From Colletotrichum lupini (Eukaryota > Ascomycota > Sordariomycetes > Glomerellales > Glomerellaceae): a DNA stretch of 64,000 nt. Positions 10,320-22,333 of this stretch are shown here, piece after piece. Location: the NCBI RefSeq assembly GCF_023278565.1, contig NC_064677.1, positions 1,736,001 to 1,800,000 on the forward strand, in the 5' to 3' direction. Every line of letters starts with the position of its first letter. Position 1 is the first letter of the stretch. The position numbers were made by a program, and so were the translations under genes. The notes below the pieces were generated by a model that saw only the letters and a program-made list of their open reading frames with translations, was not told where the DNA came from and ran no database searches.

Positions 10320-12709
10320 TCACCATCCTCTATTCGTTGGTGGCACGCCAAAATTCCCAAATTGTCCAAACATGTTTGACGAAGACTGCTGGTTCATGTT
10401 ACCGTTGGGGACACCCAAATCCGCCCACATGTCCAAATCGTAAAAGTTTGTAGTGTCGAGGAAATTGCCGAGGAATTGGTCCATGGGTTGATCGTTCCGC
10501 GGAGGGATCTCCATCTTCATCGTCTGTGCCGGCGAAGGCCCGCAAGACGACGCTTCTGAGCTCGTCTGCGGCACGGTATCCTGCAGTCGTGGGATGGCAA
10601 CCGGTGTGTCGTAGGGCAGGCCAAGTTGGACCAGCGCGCGCTCGCGTGCCCTCCAGGCCTTGAGCATGTACACACCCAGCTGGGTATTCTCCTTCTTGGA
10701 CATGTCCCACAGCTCCTCGTGGTACTGATATATCCTGTCAACCACCTTCCACGCGCGGTCAGCCAATTTGCCTGTCGGTCTCTTGTATAGTTGTCCAGCC
10801 ATGACGATGAAGACGTCGATTTGGAAGTGGAGCTTGAAGAACCACACAAAGCCGGTGTTCTCCATAAAGTCGTACAGCTCGACGTTGTGCTCGTGGTGCA
10901 TGAGTGATATCCGGAACATGTTGTCCTGAGCGTTGAAGATCTCGGTGCCGAATTCAGGCAGTTCGCGCATGGGGATCATCATCGCCCGCATCTTGTCAGT
11001 AACCATGGATCGGATCTTGGTCGCTACGATGTGGATGTTGCCAGCCAGGGGATCACAGTATCGCTTTTCGAGGGCTACGAGCTTCGCATCGAGGTTGTCA
11101 ACCAGTGCCCGGTACTTGGCAAGCGAAGTCTGGGTCGCTATTTGAGAATCCTGGCTGTCATTTTCCATGGCGCCGAGAACGACGGCCTCGAAATCGGGGA
11201 TGCGGTTTTCGACGATGAATCGACCAACTTCGTACAAGAGCAGGCAGAAGGCCATCTCTGTCGGGCCTTCACGAGGTTGAACGGGCTCGGTCGATCCGGG
11301 GAAGAGATCGGCATCGTTTACGTTCTGCGGCGTATTCGTGTCCCAGTTCCATGGCAGTAGCGTGTCGCAGAATCCCGATACCATGGCATATTTCGTGTCC
11401 AACATAATGATCTGCCACCAAAGTCGTCGTCGCATTTCGGTCTCGTATGGAGTGAGGTTGAGCAGCTCTCCGTCCCTGTGAAGTCCCATCTTTTGCGCAA
11501 TACGAATCAACACACCACTGAGCACCCAGGCCGCATGACGGTTATATCGCCCCTGAAGAGATACCTGTTTGCTGTTAGTAAGACGAATTGACTATTATGG
11601 CGGAAAAGATCGCGACGGACCAGGTAGAGTATCAAAGCTTGCAGCGTCATCAAATCATGGTTCTTAAGGAAATTGACCTTGGTCAATGCCGCCTTGACGC
11701 CAGCAGTGAACTTCTTGAGCGCCTCCTCTTTTGACATATCCAGCATCTGTCTGGCTTCTGACTCAGTCATGGTAAGAGATGCGACGAGGTAGATGGCAAA
11801 TAGCAGAGCCTGGGCATTGTTCGCGACATTGGAGTGGTTCGCGGCCGCTTCCACGACCAAGGGTTGCAGACTGGGTACGTGAATGAGTTTGGTGATTGGG
11901 TTGACCCTTTCCAAAAACACCTGCCAAAGTCTGAATATCTGAACGGGGGATGGAGTAACGTCCTCCAAGTCGATCGCGGCGATGTCGTTTATAAGTAGAT
12001 CTACGTTGTCGTCGGGGGTTACGGCGTCGGATCCTAGAACACTCTGTTCCTCTTCCTCGGCTTCGATGATTTGTCGCATTGCGGTCAACTACGAAGAGGT
12101 CAGACCTAGCCGGCACAGGCAGGGAGCGCGCGATGCGTAAAAGGGAGGCGCATCGGACTACGAGCTTCGCGGTTACGCACCTGGTCATGCACTGTTGCCC
12201 ACACATAACTGTCCATGAAGCGGACGCTGCCGTCTTCAACTACGACTTTGCCCGCCGGCTTCCAGGATGTCGTGGGTGGAGAAGTGTCCTCGGATACGGA
12301 AGCGGACCCCGAGGGCAGTGGCAGCTGTGGCATACTCGGCGATGGCCCAGCCGAAGAAGGCGTAGCAAATGTGGTGGGCGAAAGAGTCGCCCCCGTCCCC
12401 GGAGGCGTCGTATCGCTACCTGTCGTGGCATACTGTTTTAGTAGAGCCTCGCATCTAGCGAGTCTTTCTTGTAAGTCCTGGTTCGGCCTCCTGCGCTTGC
12501 GTGCGGGAGCTGGTGTTGAAGGTGTACATGTGACGTTGGCCTAATACGAGTCAGAACGTATTCGGGATTCTGTATCTGGACAAACGAAGGCAGCGCACCT
12601 TTATACAGTTAGAGCAGGGGGTGTTGCGGTCGCATTTGATCTTGCGATGTTGGCAGAGAACACAGGCTAGAACCCTCTGGCTCTTGTGTTGACTGGAGTT
12701 GGTACTCAT
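10320..12709 (-). CDS. Zn2Cys6 fungal-specific transcription factor
   Basis: A nuclear DNA-binding regulator of 727 aa, in four exons (12709-12599, 12540-12181, 12088-11621, 11564-10320), all introns in phase 0 (58, 92 and 56 nt). The Zn2Cys6 cluster has Cys16, 19, 26, 32 and 35 in exon 1 and Cys42 in exon 2. Only the spliced product has the full CX2CX6CX5CX2CX6C spacing, which supports the model. A basic linker (ARKRRR) and a short coiled-coil (LQERLARCEALLKQY) follow, as in dimeric Gal4-type proteins. Residues about 200-450 form the fungal-specific (middle homology) domain: RLWQVFLERVNP and, across the last junction, YNRHAAWVLSGVLIRIAQ. The C-terminus is Asn/Gln-rich and resembles an activation region. 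Target genes are unknown; the adjacent DHA2 transporter is a conceivable one, but that is inference. Confidence 0.92.
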
Positions 12710-13711
12710 TGGTAAGGCTGAGGCTGAAGAGCCTCGTGGTTATGCAGTGGTTGCCACGGGAAGAGTGTGAAACAGGACGGCGTCGTCCATGAACGGGGGG
12801 CAACAAGACCCAACCAAGTCTTTAACACGCGTGGGCGCGAGGCCCTTATGGATGATTCCCTAGTGGGCGGAGTCCGTCGGTGAGAAAGTTGCAAGGGGTA
12901 TCCGTTCTAGTGTATCCGTAGTAGTAGAGAGATGAGAAAATAAAGATGTGGCGACGAGCTGAGACCCGAGGGGTAATAAATGCAAACGGATCTAGACGCG
13001 ACCCCAAAGTGGGATGAAGGAAGCCCACCCCTCTTTGGCGAGGTTCACACAAGGCGGGCGCGTGCTGTGATCTGCCGCAGTGCCAAAGGTAAAGTTTTTG
13101 GCTTAGAAATTGGCAGAAAGTGGAATCCCGGGTTTACTTGAGTCGCTTGGGTGGTTCCAGGCGTTGTCGATGACCAACCAGGGCAGAGATGGGCGCTAGA
13201 GACAACGACTTTGAATCGTTATGCTTCCCCGGGTGTGCGGTGCGGCGAAAGAAAGGTGGGAGAGGGAGGGGAGGGTGTCTGCGAGTCTTTCAAGCCAAAC
13301 CCGTACGTGGGGAGGGTTGATCGTGGGCTGGTCCGGGACGAGCGGACGGGAGGCCTGGCCCAGGGTCGAGACAAGACAAGGTACGTTGGGTTGGAAACCA
13401 GGGCGCCTTGTTTGAAAAGACGCGTGTGCAGCGGTGTTGCGGGAGAGGAGGATGCCTGGCGGTAGATATGGATATTGGCTCCTTTAACCCCTGGCTTCGC
13501 TTTTTGCTCACCCTACTCGTTCCTGGCGGGATATGAGTTGCGACTTTTGGTGGGATGGATGTGGCAGGGCTGGACGTCAGATGTGAGCGTGTGAAGTGTG
13601 AACTGGGCGTGGAGTTTGGGGGGTGAGGGCGGCGGCGGTGCGGGACGCGGCGGCGGAATGCGAAGAGAGGAACGACAAGGGCTTAAGAGACTGTTGAGAG
13701 AGGTGTGTGAG

Positions 13712-13731
13712 GTGAGAGTGAGAGTGAGAGT
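13712..13731. repeat. GTGAGA microsatellite
   Basis: About 3.3 tandem copies of the hexamer GTGAGA, in intergenic DNA. Confidence 0.8.
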
Positions 13732-16377
13732 GTGTGGCACAGAGAGTATGTGTGCTGGCAGCCCTGCCGGTACGGAGTATGTAGTCTGGTCTTGTAATGT
13801 AAGGCAACGAGGCGTAGTCGCAGGACGGCGTCGGCGACAGCGGGCCAAGAGAAAGAAGTACGAAATTGGACGTCAAGGACTTCTGTAGTAGTATGGTATG
13901 AATCCGTTTGGTGAGGGTAGAAAGGTAGGGTGGTCCAGCAGCGGAAACGGGCGCGGGTCTCACAGTCACTCGGCCTGACTCGTCGGGATTCCAGGAAACC
14001 CGATGCAGCGCAACCCAGCCAAGATGGAGAAGTGACCACTCGTACGTGTCGGCAGCGTCTCACCGGCCTTTATCCGCCTGTCTGGCTCTTGGATCTCGAC
14101 TATAGTGGTTGCTCAGGAAGAAGAATTTGCGCTTTTCGAGTTTGTTCAATGTTGTCTAAACGAGAAGAGAGTTCCGTCGTAATTCTGACAGGGACGACGT
14201 TGTTGCAGTTTCGAACAACTGGAGAACCAACACCTTTGGGAAAGGGACTTGACAGACAGCAAAAGCTTAGGCAGAATGGAGGGGAAGAGAAAAGACAAGG
14301 GCAAGTCAAACACGACAGGAGGGGTGGTGGATGTTCAGGTCGTCGGAGGGAACGGACGAAACGGCGGAGGAATGACGCCAATACCCTCCCACTACAGATG
14401 TAGGCCAGATGCCTAGGTGGACTTTGTGCATGTGCGGTCCGTCTACTGCCTACTCGACCTATGCGTCTCTGGTAAGGTAGTAGCGGCGGTAGGTCCAAAG
14501 CGGCCGATGGAAGGTAAGAGAACCCTGAGACAGCCAGGGCAACCTGTGTGAAAGCTGTGTGAACTGGTCCACCGAGGCCCGGAAGCTCTGGGCTTCTGGT
14601 TACACAGCAAAATCAGCGGGTGTGCCGATGGGGTAGCGATCGGGAGTTCGAGGATCAAGGAAGATCAGCTCCAGGGTTCTCAACGGCGACCACCTGCAAG
14701 GTCAAGTCAGATACGGAGTAGTGTGTGAACTGTACTGTAGAGGCGATGCGTGCGGATGCCGGTGTAGGGCAGTAAGGATGAGGAGGGCTGGAACAGAGTG
14801 ACGTGGGACGGAAATGGTGATGCCGTAAGGAGTTCGGGAACAATTGGAAGAGATCAACTTGAATTGGGAGATCCAAGGTCCAAGGAACTGGTAAGAGACA
14901 TTTACTATACGGACGGATAGACACGAATAGCGATGAAGACAGGGGGCCGGGGTCACAGAGTTCCTGACAGATTCAACCCACGTCAAGGAGCCCTTTCTGC
15001 GGAGGTTCTTGGTGGGTTGCGGAGGGGAAATGACGGACGAGCATTGGATGGAGGGGGTGGACTGGAAAGTGAGCCCAGATGGAAACAAGAGGTCCGAGAT
15101 CCTTGCCATGAAGGAGCATGAGCCACAATGAGCCATACCTGACGGTAGCTAACTACTCGCAGTCTCCTACAAGTGAGAGAGATGCCAGCATCCTTAGGGT
15201 GAGGAATAAAGACCCTCCCTTTGGGCATGCGTCTAAAATAGCGGACAACGCATCGCATCCATCATCTATTGGCTCTCTTTCCCCGTGCACATATGAGGCA
15301 AGTGCCTATCCGGAGAGCCAAGCAACCGTTGGTTCTTGTGTCCATGGCCTCATATTTAGCAGCGGGCGATGCCCTGGCGGCATTGCGTCAAGGCACGGAG
15401 CCGGACCAGTTTGTATGGGCGCACTGCCGTACTCCGTAAGCAAGGTGGCATCCAAGGACCAAGGAACCCATACTACGTAAAGGTGGTAAAGGTAGGTAAG
15501 AATTCATCCATCTCACGGGCTGTCAGTTGACACGTGTAATAGACACAGGGTGCCTTACTTGAGAGATGATGGTGGGCAGCTATCGGAGGGATGCAGGCCC
15601 GACCTTGAACAAATCGAACGCAAGCCGAGATCCAAGATGCCCGAAGTGCGAAGGGAGGGGGCTTTTTACTCGCCGAATCCGTGAGTTTTACGGCGGCTGC
15701 AGATTGTGCACAAGGAAATCCCGTCGTTCCATTGCATGCGGCTCATAGAATTGTGCACAAGTAGCAGCTCGTGACGAGAATTATGCAACTTGCACAAACC
15801 TTGAGGCATCTAATCACTCCGAACTTGATCAAGTGACCATTGGCACGTGCTGTCTTCCACAATAGAGACAGCAAGCCAGATCCCTACTTACATACTGCGT
15901 ACAGTTTAGCCATCAACTGGGTGACATGTTGGTGATCAAGACATTGAGAACTCTCTGCCATAAGCATGCGTATCAGCACTGCCAGCGTCTTTGACAAGAG
16001 ACTGGGGTTATCAGTTGGAATTCTGTTTTGCTAGCCTCCTCCTGCTTTTCTTCCGCTAGATGTAGAACAGTATCGGCGTTGGGATCGTTCAGACCTGCTC
16101 GCCCGTCGAAAGCGCACCTGTAGTGTCTGAACCAGCAATCGTATCCGCAGACAGTCTGGAGACCCAGTAGACACTGGAGAGATTTGCGGAGTTTCAATTG
16201 ACTCTTGTGAATGCCCCGCAGCTCGCGGCGGAATTATATATCATGAGCCGGCATTTATCTCCGTGATCCGGGTACAGCCGGCGGATGCGGCGTCGTATTC
16301 GTTACCGGAGCTCGTCGTATTTCTCGCTTTTCGGATCACCTCCACATCTCAAGGTTCCTTGTGCAATCCCGGTTCTT

Positions 16378-16418
16378 CTTATCGATAAGATACTGATGAG
16401 GATAGAGAAATCGATAAG
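16378..16418. promoter_or_regulatory. GATA-factor site cluster upstream of LYS4
   Basis: About 220-260 bp before the LYS4 ATG there is a perfect 12-bp palindrome, CTTATCGATAAG (16378-16389). It gives two head-to-head GATAAG sites; GATAGA (16401-16406) and a further GATAAG (16413-16418) follow. Fungal GATA factors control nitrogen and iron metabolism, and LYS4 is an Fe-S enzyme of amino-acid synthesis. Function here is inferred only. Confidence 0.4.
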
Positions 16419-16444
16419 GGATGCCGAAAAGGTGCCGAAGCCGA

Positions 16445-16449
16445 CCAAT
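16445..16449 (+). promoter_or_regulatory. CCAAT box upstream of LYS4
   Basis: CCAAT followed by CA, about 190 bp before the start codon; a reverse-orientation copy (ATTGG) lies at 16611-16615. In Aspergillus-type fungi the CCAAT-binding complex with HapX regulates iron-using enzymes including homoaconitase. The spaced HapX half-site does not match exactly here. Confidence 0.35.
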
Positions 16450-16635
16450 CAGACCGCGTCCAAAGGTAATTTCACAGAACGGCAGCGGGAGCCCCACCCC
16501 GGCATCGGTCATTTCCCCACAGACTCCAAATTTTTGGATCCGGTTGCCGAACAGTCACGACATTGACGACGTCGCGAATTGCCGGAGATCAAATTGTTCA
16601 ACTTTTGGCCATTGGCCTACCCAATTGAAGTCGTA

Positions 16636-19367
16636 ATGTTGCCCATTGTACGTGTGCCATCTCATATCACTGCTCCTTCACTACGAGGCTGTGCTAACCC
16701 CTCGTGTTTTACAACAGAGAAGAACAGTGGCGCTCCACGCCGCAAGGAGCTGCCGTCGCAGTCTCCTGCAGCGCCAGCTTCCCTCGCGATCGATCCGGCC
16801 CAGCTTCTACACGACGACGACCCGTCCCCGCCAGTATGCCTTTCACTCACAACTCGAAAACGCCGCGACTGCGACCGACTTCCTCTACACATCCGCCCCC
16901 AAAGTCGAAAACCCCCAGACGTTGACGGAGAAGATTGTCCAGCGGCACTCGCTAGGCCTCGCGCCCGGCAAGAAGGTCCGCGCAGGCGACTACGTCACCC
17001 TCTCTCCTGGTGAATACCCCTCCTCCTCCTCCTATATGCATACGCATAAGAAGACCACGAGCGCATCAGGCTTACAATTGGTAAGGGAAGTGCATGTCCC
17101 ATGACAACACGGCGCCCATCAGCAATAAGTTTGTCTCCATCGGAGCGACCAAAATTCACAACCCCTCACAACTCGTCTGGACTCTCGATCACGATGTCCA
17201 AAACAAGAGCGAGGCCAACCTGAAGAAATACAAAAAGATTGAGGATCTCGGCAAGCAGCACGGCGTGGTATTCTACCCGGCCGGACGTGGAATCGGTCAC
17301 CAGATCATGGTGGAAGAGGGCTACGCTTGGCCCGGTACCTTGGCTGTCGCGTCAGACAGTCACTCCAACCACTACGGTGGTATCGGATGCCTTGGTACCG
17401 CGGTCGTCCGAACAGATGCCGCCGCCATTTGGGCCACTGGCCGCACATGGTACCAAGTTCCCCCTATTGCCAAAGTACGGTCTATCATCAGCCGTTGCTC
17501 AGGGGTTCGTCACTAATCTTGGTTGCTCAGATCACCTTGACCGGAGTCAAGCCCCCCGGTGTCACCGGAAAGGACATCATCGTCGCGCTCTGCGGCCTGT
17601 TCAACAAGGACGACGTCCTGAACCACGCCCTTGAGTTCACCGGCTCCGAGGAGACCATGCGAAGCATCCCCGTCGACGAGCGCATAACAGTCGCAAACAT
17701 GAGCACAGAATGGGGCGCCTTGTCCGCGCTGTTCCCCATCGATCAGACACTGGAAAGATGGCTCCGCGCCAAGGCCACCACCGCGGCGATGCTCAACACA
17801 GATGCCGCCGTCAAGGGCCGGTGGACCCACGAGCGCATCGACGAGCTTCTCGAGAACCCCCTCACGGCCGACGCCGGTGCAACATACGCCAAGTCCCTCT
17901 ACTTGAACCTCGAGACCCTGTCCCCCTTTGTCGCCGGCCCCAACTCCGTCAAGGTCGCGACGCCCCTGAAGGACCTGGAGGCGCAGAACATCAAGATCGA
18001 CAAGGCTTACCTCGTCTCCTGCACAAACTCACGTGCATCAGACATCGCCGCTGCGGCGCGCGTCTTCCGTGAGGCTGCCAAGGACGGACAACCCGCCAAG
18101 ATCGCGCCGGGTGTTTCTTTTTACCTTGCCGCAGCTTCCACTGTTGAGCAGGCGGCTGCTGAGGAGGCTGGCGACTGGCAGACACTTATCGACGCAGGCT
18201 GCTCCGTATTACCTTCAGGATGTGGCCCATGCATCGGTCTCGTAAGTTGATTGTCTCTTCAACCAGGAGTGATCAATATGCTAATACATCTTCTTTCGTA
18301 GGGAACCGGTCTTCTGGAACCGTTTGTACTATCTTTTCTGTGATTTCCTGGAGAACGATGGCTAACAGACACGCAGGGGCGAGAACGGAATCTCAGCAAG
18401 TAACCGTAACTTCAAGGGCCGCATGGGCTCCACCGAGGCCAAGGCTTACCTGGCCAGCCCCGAGGTCGTCGCCGCGAGTGCGTTGAACGGCAAGATCGCC
18501 GGCCCCGGCTGGTACCAGCAGCCCCAGGGCGTGGACAAGGTCATCATCGGCGAGGGTGTAGGTGATATCACCGCCGACATTGCCATGAGCATCGACGACG
18601 CCCTCGACCAGCTCATCGCGCAAGCCGACAGCATGATTGCCGAGTCTGAGAAGGGCGTCGCCGGTGCTGCCGCCCCTGCTTCTGAGGAACCAGCTGCCGC
18701 CGCGGAGAGCGAGGAAGACAGCCTCACGGAGGTCCTCCCCGGATTCCCCGAAAAGGTGGAAGGCGAGATCATCTTCTGCGACCAAGATAACATGAACACG
18801 GATGGAATCTACCCTGGTACGTAGATCGGAGAGAACTCACACCCTCAACTACACGATCCTCTAACAAAAACAATAGGCAAGTACACCTACCAAGACAACG
18901 TCTCCGTCGAGAAGATGGCCGAAGTCTGCATGGAGAACTACGACACCTCCTTCCGCGACATCGCCAAGGCCGGCGACATCCTCGTGTCCGGCTTCAACTT
19001 TGGCACCGGCAGCTCCCGCGAACAGGCGGCGACGGCCATCCTGGCCAAGAAGATCCCGCTCGTCGTGTCCGGCAGTTTCGGCAACATTTTCAGCAGGAAC
19101 AGCATCAACAACGCCCTCATGGGCGTCGAGGTGCCCAAGCTCGTGCAGCGCCTGCGCGAGACGTTCAAGAACGAGGGCGAGGACAAGGTGCTTACGCGCC
19201 GGACGGGCTGGAAGCTCTGCTGGGACCTGAGGCGGTCCAAGGTTATCGTCACCGAGGGCAGCGGCGAGAGCTGGAGCGTTAAGGTTGGCGAGCTGCCGCC
19301 TAATGTGCAGGAGGTTATTGCCAATGGTGGGTTGGAGGCTTGGGTTAAGGCTGAGATTGAGAAGTAA
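16636..19367 (+). CDS. LYS4: Homoaconitase, mitochondrial
   Basis: Converts homocitrate to homoisocitrate via cis-homoaconitate in the aminoadipate route to lysine; a [4Fe-4S] enzyme of the mitochondrial matrix. Seven exons give 784 aa: 16636-16647, 16718-17009, 17086-17474, 17531-18241, 18302-18321, 18377-18816, 18877-19367. The N-terminus is an Arg/Ser-rich presequence without acidic residues to about residue 48. Cluster cysteines are visible as Cys395 (VSCTNSR) and Cys462/Cys465 (SGCGPCIG). Exon 5 has only 20 nt but is required to rebuild GLGTGLLEPGENGIS. The swivel domain carries [15 protein letters not shown]. Exon 1 (12 nt, MLPI) is less certain; it is supported by GTACGT and TGCTAAC...ACAACAG signals and a phase-0 join. 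The exon 2/3 junction ([12 protein letters not shown]) uses a GTAAG acceptor close to its branch site. GATA and CCAAT elements lie upstream. Confidence 0.93.
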
Positions 19368-20817
19368 AGGGGAGGCCTGGATGAGATGACGAGAGCGGGG
19401 GAGAAGAAAGATCGAGATGATCTGCCATTTACAACACTGTTTTGAGTACAGCTATTGGGATACAACGGATGAGGCTTGTTTGTAGATTTGGTTTCTAAAA
19501 GAAGAGTACGCAATACACTGGGGAGTTCAAAGTATCCTACAGATGACTTGATTGAATGGCTGCAAGTGGCATTTTCTGAGGAACATCATACGTCTACCCA
19601 ACCCGTGACTCTCCTAGGAGCAGCTAAAAACGCAGTGAATTTCTGTTGCTTATTTTCTCTTCCCCGGACATCGCATTCAAGAGCCTCTCGGTACGGGTTA
19701 AGAATGCAGTGCTCACGCGCCGCTAATAAAATCAGAAAGCCTGTGTCGAAGCGTCTCCAATCCCCTCGACCTCTTTGGAGGTGTCGAAATTGCAGTGCAA
19801 AAATTGGCCTACCGAACTCGTGTTTGGGCCAATCGTATACGAAAGACCAGAAAACCTCCGCATCAGCGTCGAGTCTCATCCGGGAATGAGCCGACAACGA
19901 AGCTGTGACTGCCAGATAAGCTTAGCTGCTGCTGCATCAAGAACCCGATCGAGAGACAAGCACAGGTCGTACAACCACAACGTCACAGGAACCAAGAAAC
20001 CAAACCAGCCTGTGAAAATAATATTTCCATCCTGTCCAACGGGATTCGGATTTCGAACGCTCCAATTCTTACATGGGCCGAGGAAGCATCACCGTCCTCC
20101 TGCTGATCCGGGTCTCGCTGATCTGGTGTTTGGGCATCAGTCCAGGTTCCCCAATCGTCCCTCGAGAAGGTGGAGTTTAATCGTTTTGGCTTTCCTCCTC
20201 GGAACTCGTTTAGCTCGCTTTCTAGAAGGCCAGGGAAAGCGAAAGCGAGGAATACGACCAGGCCGGGATAGAGCGAGAGGTGATCCAACTGGCAACGAGC
20301 GAAGAGGAAGCTTGGTCACAAATTAAGGTAGGTTTTATGCTTATCCATACACTGCAAAGTTTAAGAAATCAAAAATGGCGTGGGGTGGAAGCGAATACGA
20401 TTGCAATCACATCCCCAATCCCGCGTATCTTTCGTACAATCCTCTCACAAGGTGTTTAAATAGTGGCAGCAAATACGGAGTACGCGGGTCAGCGTCTTGG
20501 GGATTTTCAAAGGACCAGAAAAACAAGCTTTGTGACATTGGATCTTGCTTGGCTCGTTGCAACCCCAAGAGGTGGGTGGCGATCACCTGAGGGTGGGAGG
20601 GACGGTAAGATGGAAGGGATGGAAAGGGGGGAGGAAACGATCTAGGCATGTCGCATTCGGACCCAGAACGAGCCGAGCCTCACAAGTCGCATGGCTTTGG
20701 GTAGAGCAGACGACGAACATGGTCAGACGAACGGGCAAGGGATGAAGAGACATGAGCAGAGTTCTCAAGTACGAGTCTTTTGTTTTCTCTCTCATTGATC
20801 TGACGAGGTTGACCATC
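19368..20817. other. Convergent 3' region between LYS4 and MOD5
   Basis: Two genes converge on this 1.45 kb. A minus-strand frame at 19983-20288 (101 codons) begins with a hydrophobic, signal-peptide-like segment (LVVFLAFAFPGLL), but it overlaps a longer plus-strand frame and has no supporting splice or motif evidence. One TACGGAGTA (20474) and one AGGTAGGT (20326) occur. No gene is called. Confidence 0.45.
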
Positions 20818-22333
20818 TCACGACGGCGCATCAAACATGCCCAGCCCATCAACCTCTGGACTCGACCCACGATCCTCTGCGCTGCCATCCTTCTCTCCTT
20901 CAGCCTCGGCAGGCACGACGGCCAAGGGCCTCTCGGTAGCAACCAGCGCCCTCCTCTTCGTCTTCTTCATCAGCACATTGTGCCGCCGGCTCTTGACGTG
21001 CTTTGTCCAGTCCTGCTCCGTGACGCACGTCGTCTTGCAGACCTCACACGTCCGCCGACACAGCGTGCGCTCCGTTTGCGCTGTCGCTTCCCTGAGGACC
21101 TCCCGCGCCGTCTCCGACAGGTCCGCAGGCGCGGGCATGGCCTCGCTCTCGAGGAAACGCTTTGCGATATCGACGGCCGGTTCGGCGACGTTGGACGACC
21201 ATTGCGACACGTCGGTGCTATTCATGACGAAGAGGTGATTCAGCGCACCCGGTTGCTCCTGGAGCAGGGGCACAATCTTGGTACGGATCCAGCGCGTTTG
21301 ATACTTTGCGTATTGTCGGGTTGATGTCTTCATCTCCTCAAGCCCCGCGGCTCTGAGAGCGTCCAAGGTCTCTGAATCGGTGGCAGGATCGCTGGTGTTC
21401 AGGGCCTTGAGGTAAGGCGAAAACTCCTTGAAGCCGATCGACTGCCAGATACCGCGGGTGTAGTCCACCTCTTGGCCAGCGGCCTCCTTGGCCTGGACGT
21501 ATTCATACATGGACTGTGTCTCGTCGTTGAGACCGACGGTGAGCATCTTATCCACGCGTTTATCGAGGCGCTCCTTAAGCACTTCAGGTTCGGAATACAC
21601 CCAGAAGAGCAGTGTCTGCCAAGGGCTTGCACTATTGCCACCTTGGGACGTGTTATCGGCCGCCTTGCGCTGGCGCTGTTCTGCATAGATCTCCGACGCT
21701 GGGCGGCCGTGTTGGAGGTATATGTGCAGCGAGCGTGAGATCTTGCGCCTGTCGTTGGGATGCCACCGGTCTGCCATGACGGGATCGACTTCGCGCAACT
21801 TGGCGAGTATGACCTCGGTTGGTTCGTTGAGAATCGGAAACGAAGATGCGTCTTCGTCCTTGACGTCTGCAGCGCTGTCTTTGGCTCTGTCATCTTCAGG
21901 GCCGATGAGCGTGTCTTCAAAGAGCAGCGCATTCGTGTAGTAGTGGGTTCCGCCGACGACGATGGGCAAGTTGCCCCGGCTGCGTATCTCGCGGATGACC
22001 TTGTTCGCTTCGCGCTTGAAGTCTTCGACTATCCAAGTGGGTTGGTCGAGGCCAATGTGATCGAGTAAGTGGTGAGGAACACCGCGGCGCTCTTGGGTGG
22101 TGATCTTGTTCGTGATGATGGGCAGGCCTTTGTACATTTGCATGGCGTCTGCGTTGATGATTTCGCCATTGTAGCGAGTCGCAAGTTCGACTGCGAGCTG
22201 CGCCGCACAAATACTGTCAGCCAATACGTATGGTAATGAGACGACTGCTTCCTCAACTCACCTCTGATTTTCCAGTCCCGGTCGATCCCAAGATAACCAC
22301 CAAGGGTTCCGCGGGCGCATTTCGGGCTGTCAT
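20818..22333 (-). CDS. MOD5: tRNA dimethylallyltransferase (isopentenyltransferase)
   Basis: Transfers a dimethylallyl group to N6 of adenosine 37 in tRNAs reading UNN codons; the fungal enzymes act in cytosol, nucleus and mitochondria. Two exons (22333-22262, 22197-20818; intron 64 nt) join in phase 0 to give 483 aa. The junction creates GTGKSE-LAVELATRYNGE, the conserved P-loop context. A nearer acceptor (CTGACAG) would break the frame, so the GGCGCAG acceptor was chosen. Visible motifs are the P-loop GSTGTGKS (16-23), INADAMQMYKGLPI, and GGTHYY in the substrate channel. A C-terminal matrin-type C2H2 zinc finger lies near residue 405 (CEVC...HVKSRRH), typical of eukaryotic MOD5 and absent from bacterial MiaA. 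The gene is divergent from SEC61 with a 746-bp shared promoter. Confidence 0.95.

Larger units (their letters stand above)
12710..16635. other. 3.9 kb divergent intergenic region
   Basis: This lies between the start of the Zn2Cys6 gene (minus) and LYS4 (plus). It is crowded with short overlapping frames on both strands and no motif-bearing protein. It contains a GTGAGA microsatellite (13712-13731), three copies of the TACGGAGTA motif (13771, 14712, 15430), one AGGTAGGT (15490), and GATA and CCAAT elements close to LYS4. Long transcript leaders or non-coding RNAs are possible but cannot be shown from sequence alone. Confidence 0.5.

Noticed and set aside
16441..16470. Full CCAAT-HapX composite site upstream of LYS4
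   Set aside because: The CCAAT is present, but the base pattern at the expected 12-nt spacing does not match the RWT half site.
22198..22208. CTGACAG acceptor for the MOD5 intron
   Set aside because: It would put exon 2 out of frame; the GGCGCAG acceptor restores the conserved GKSELAVELA sequence.
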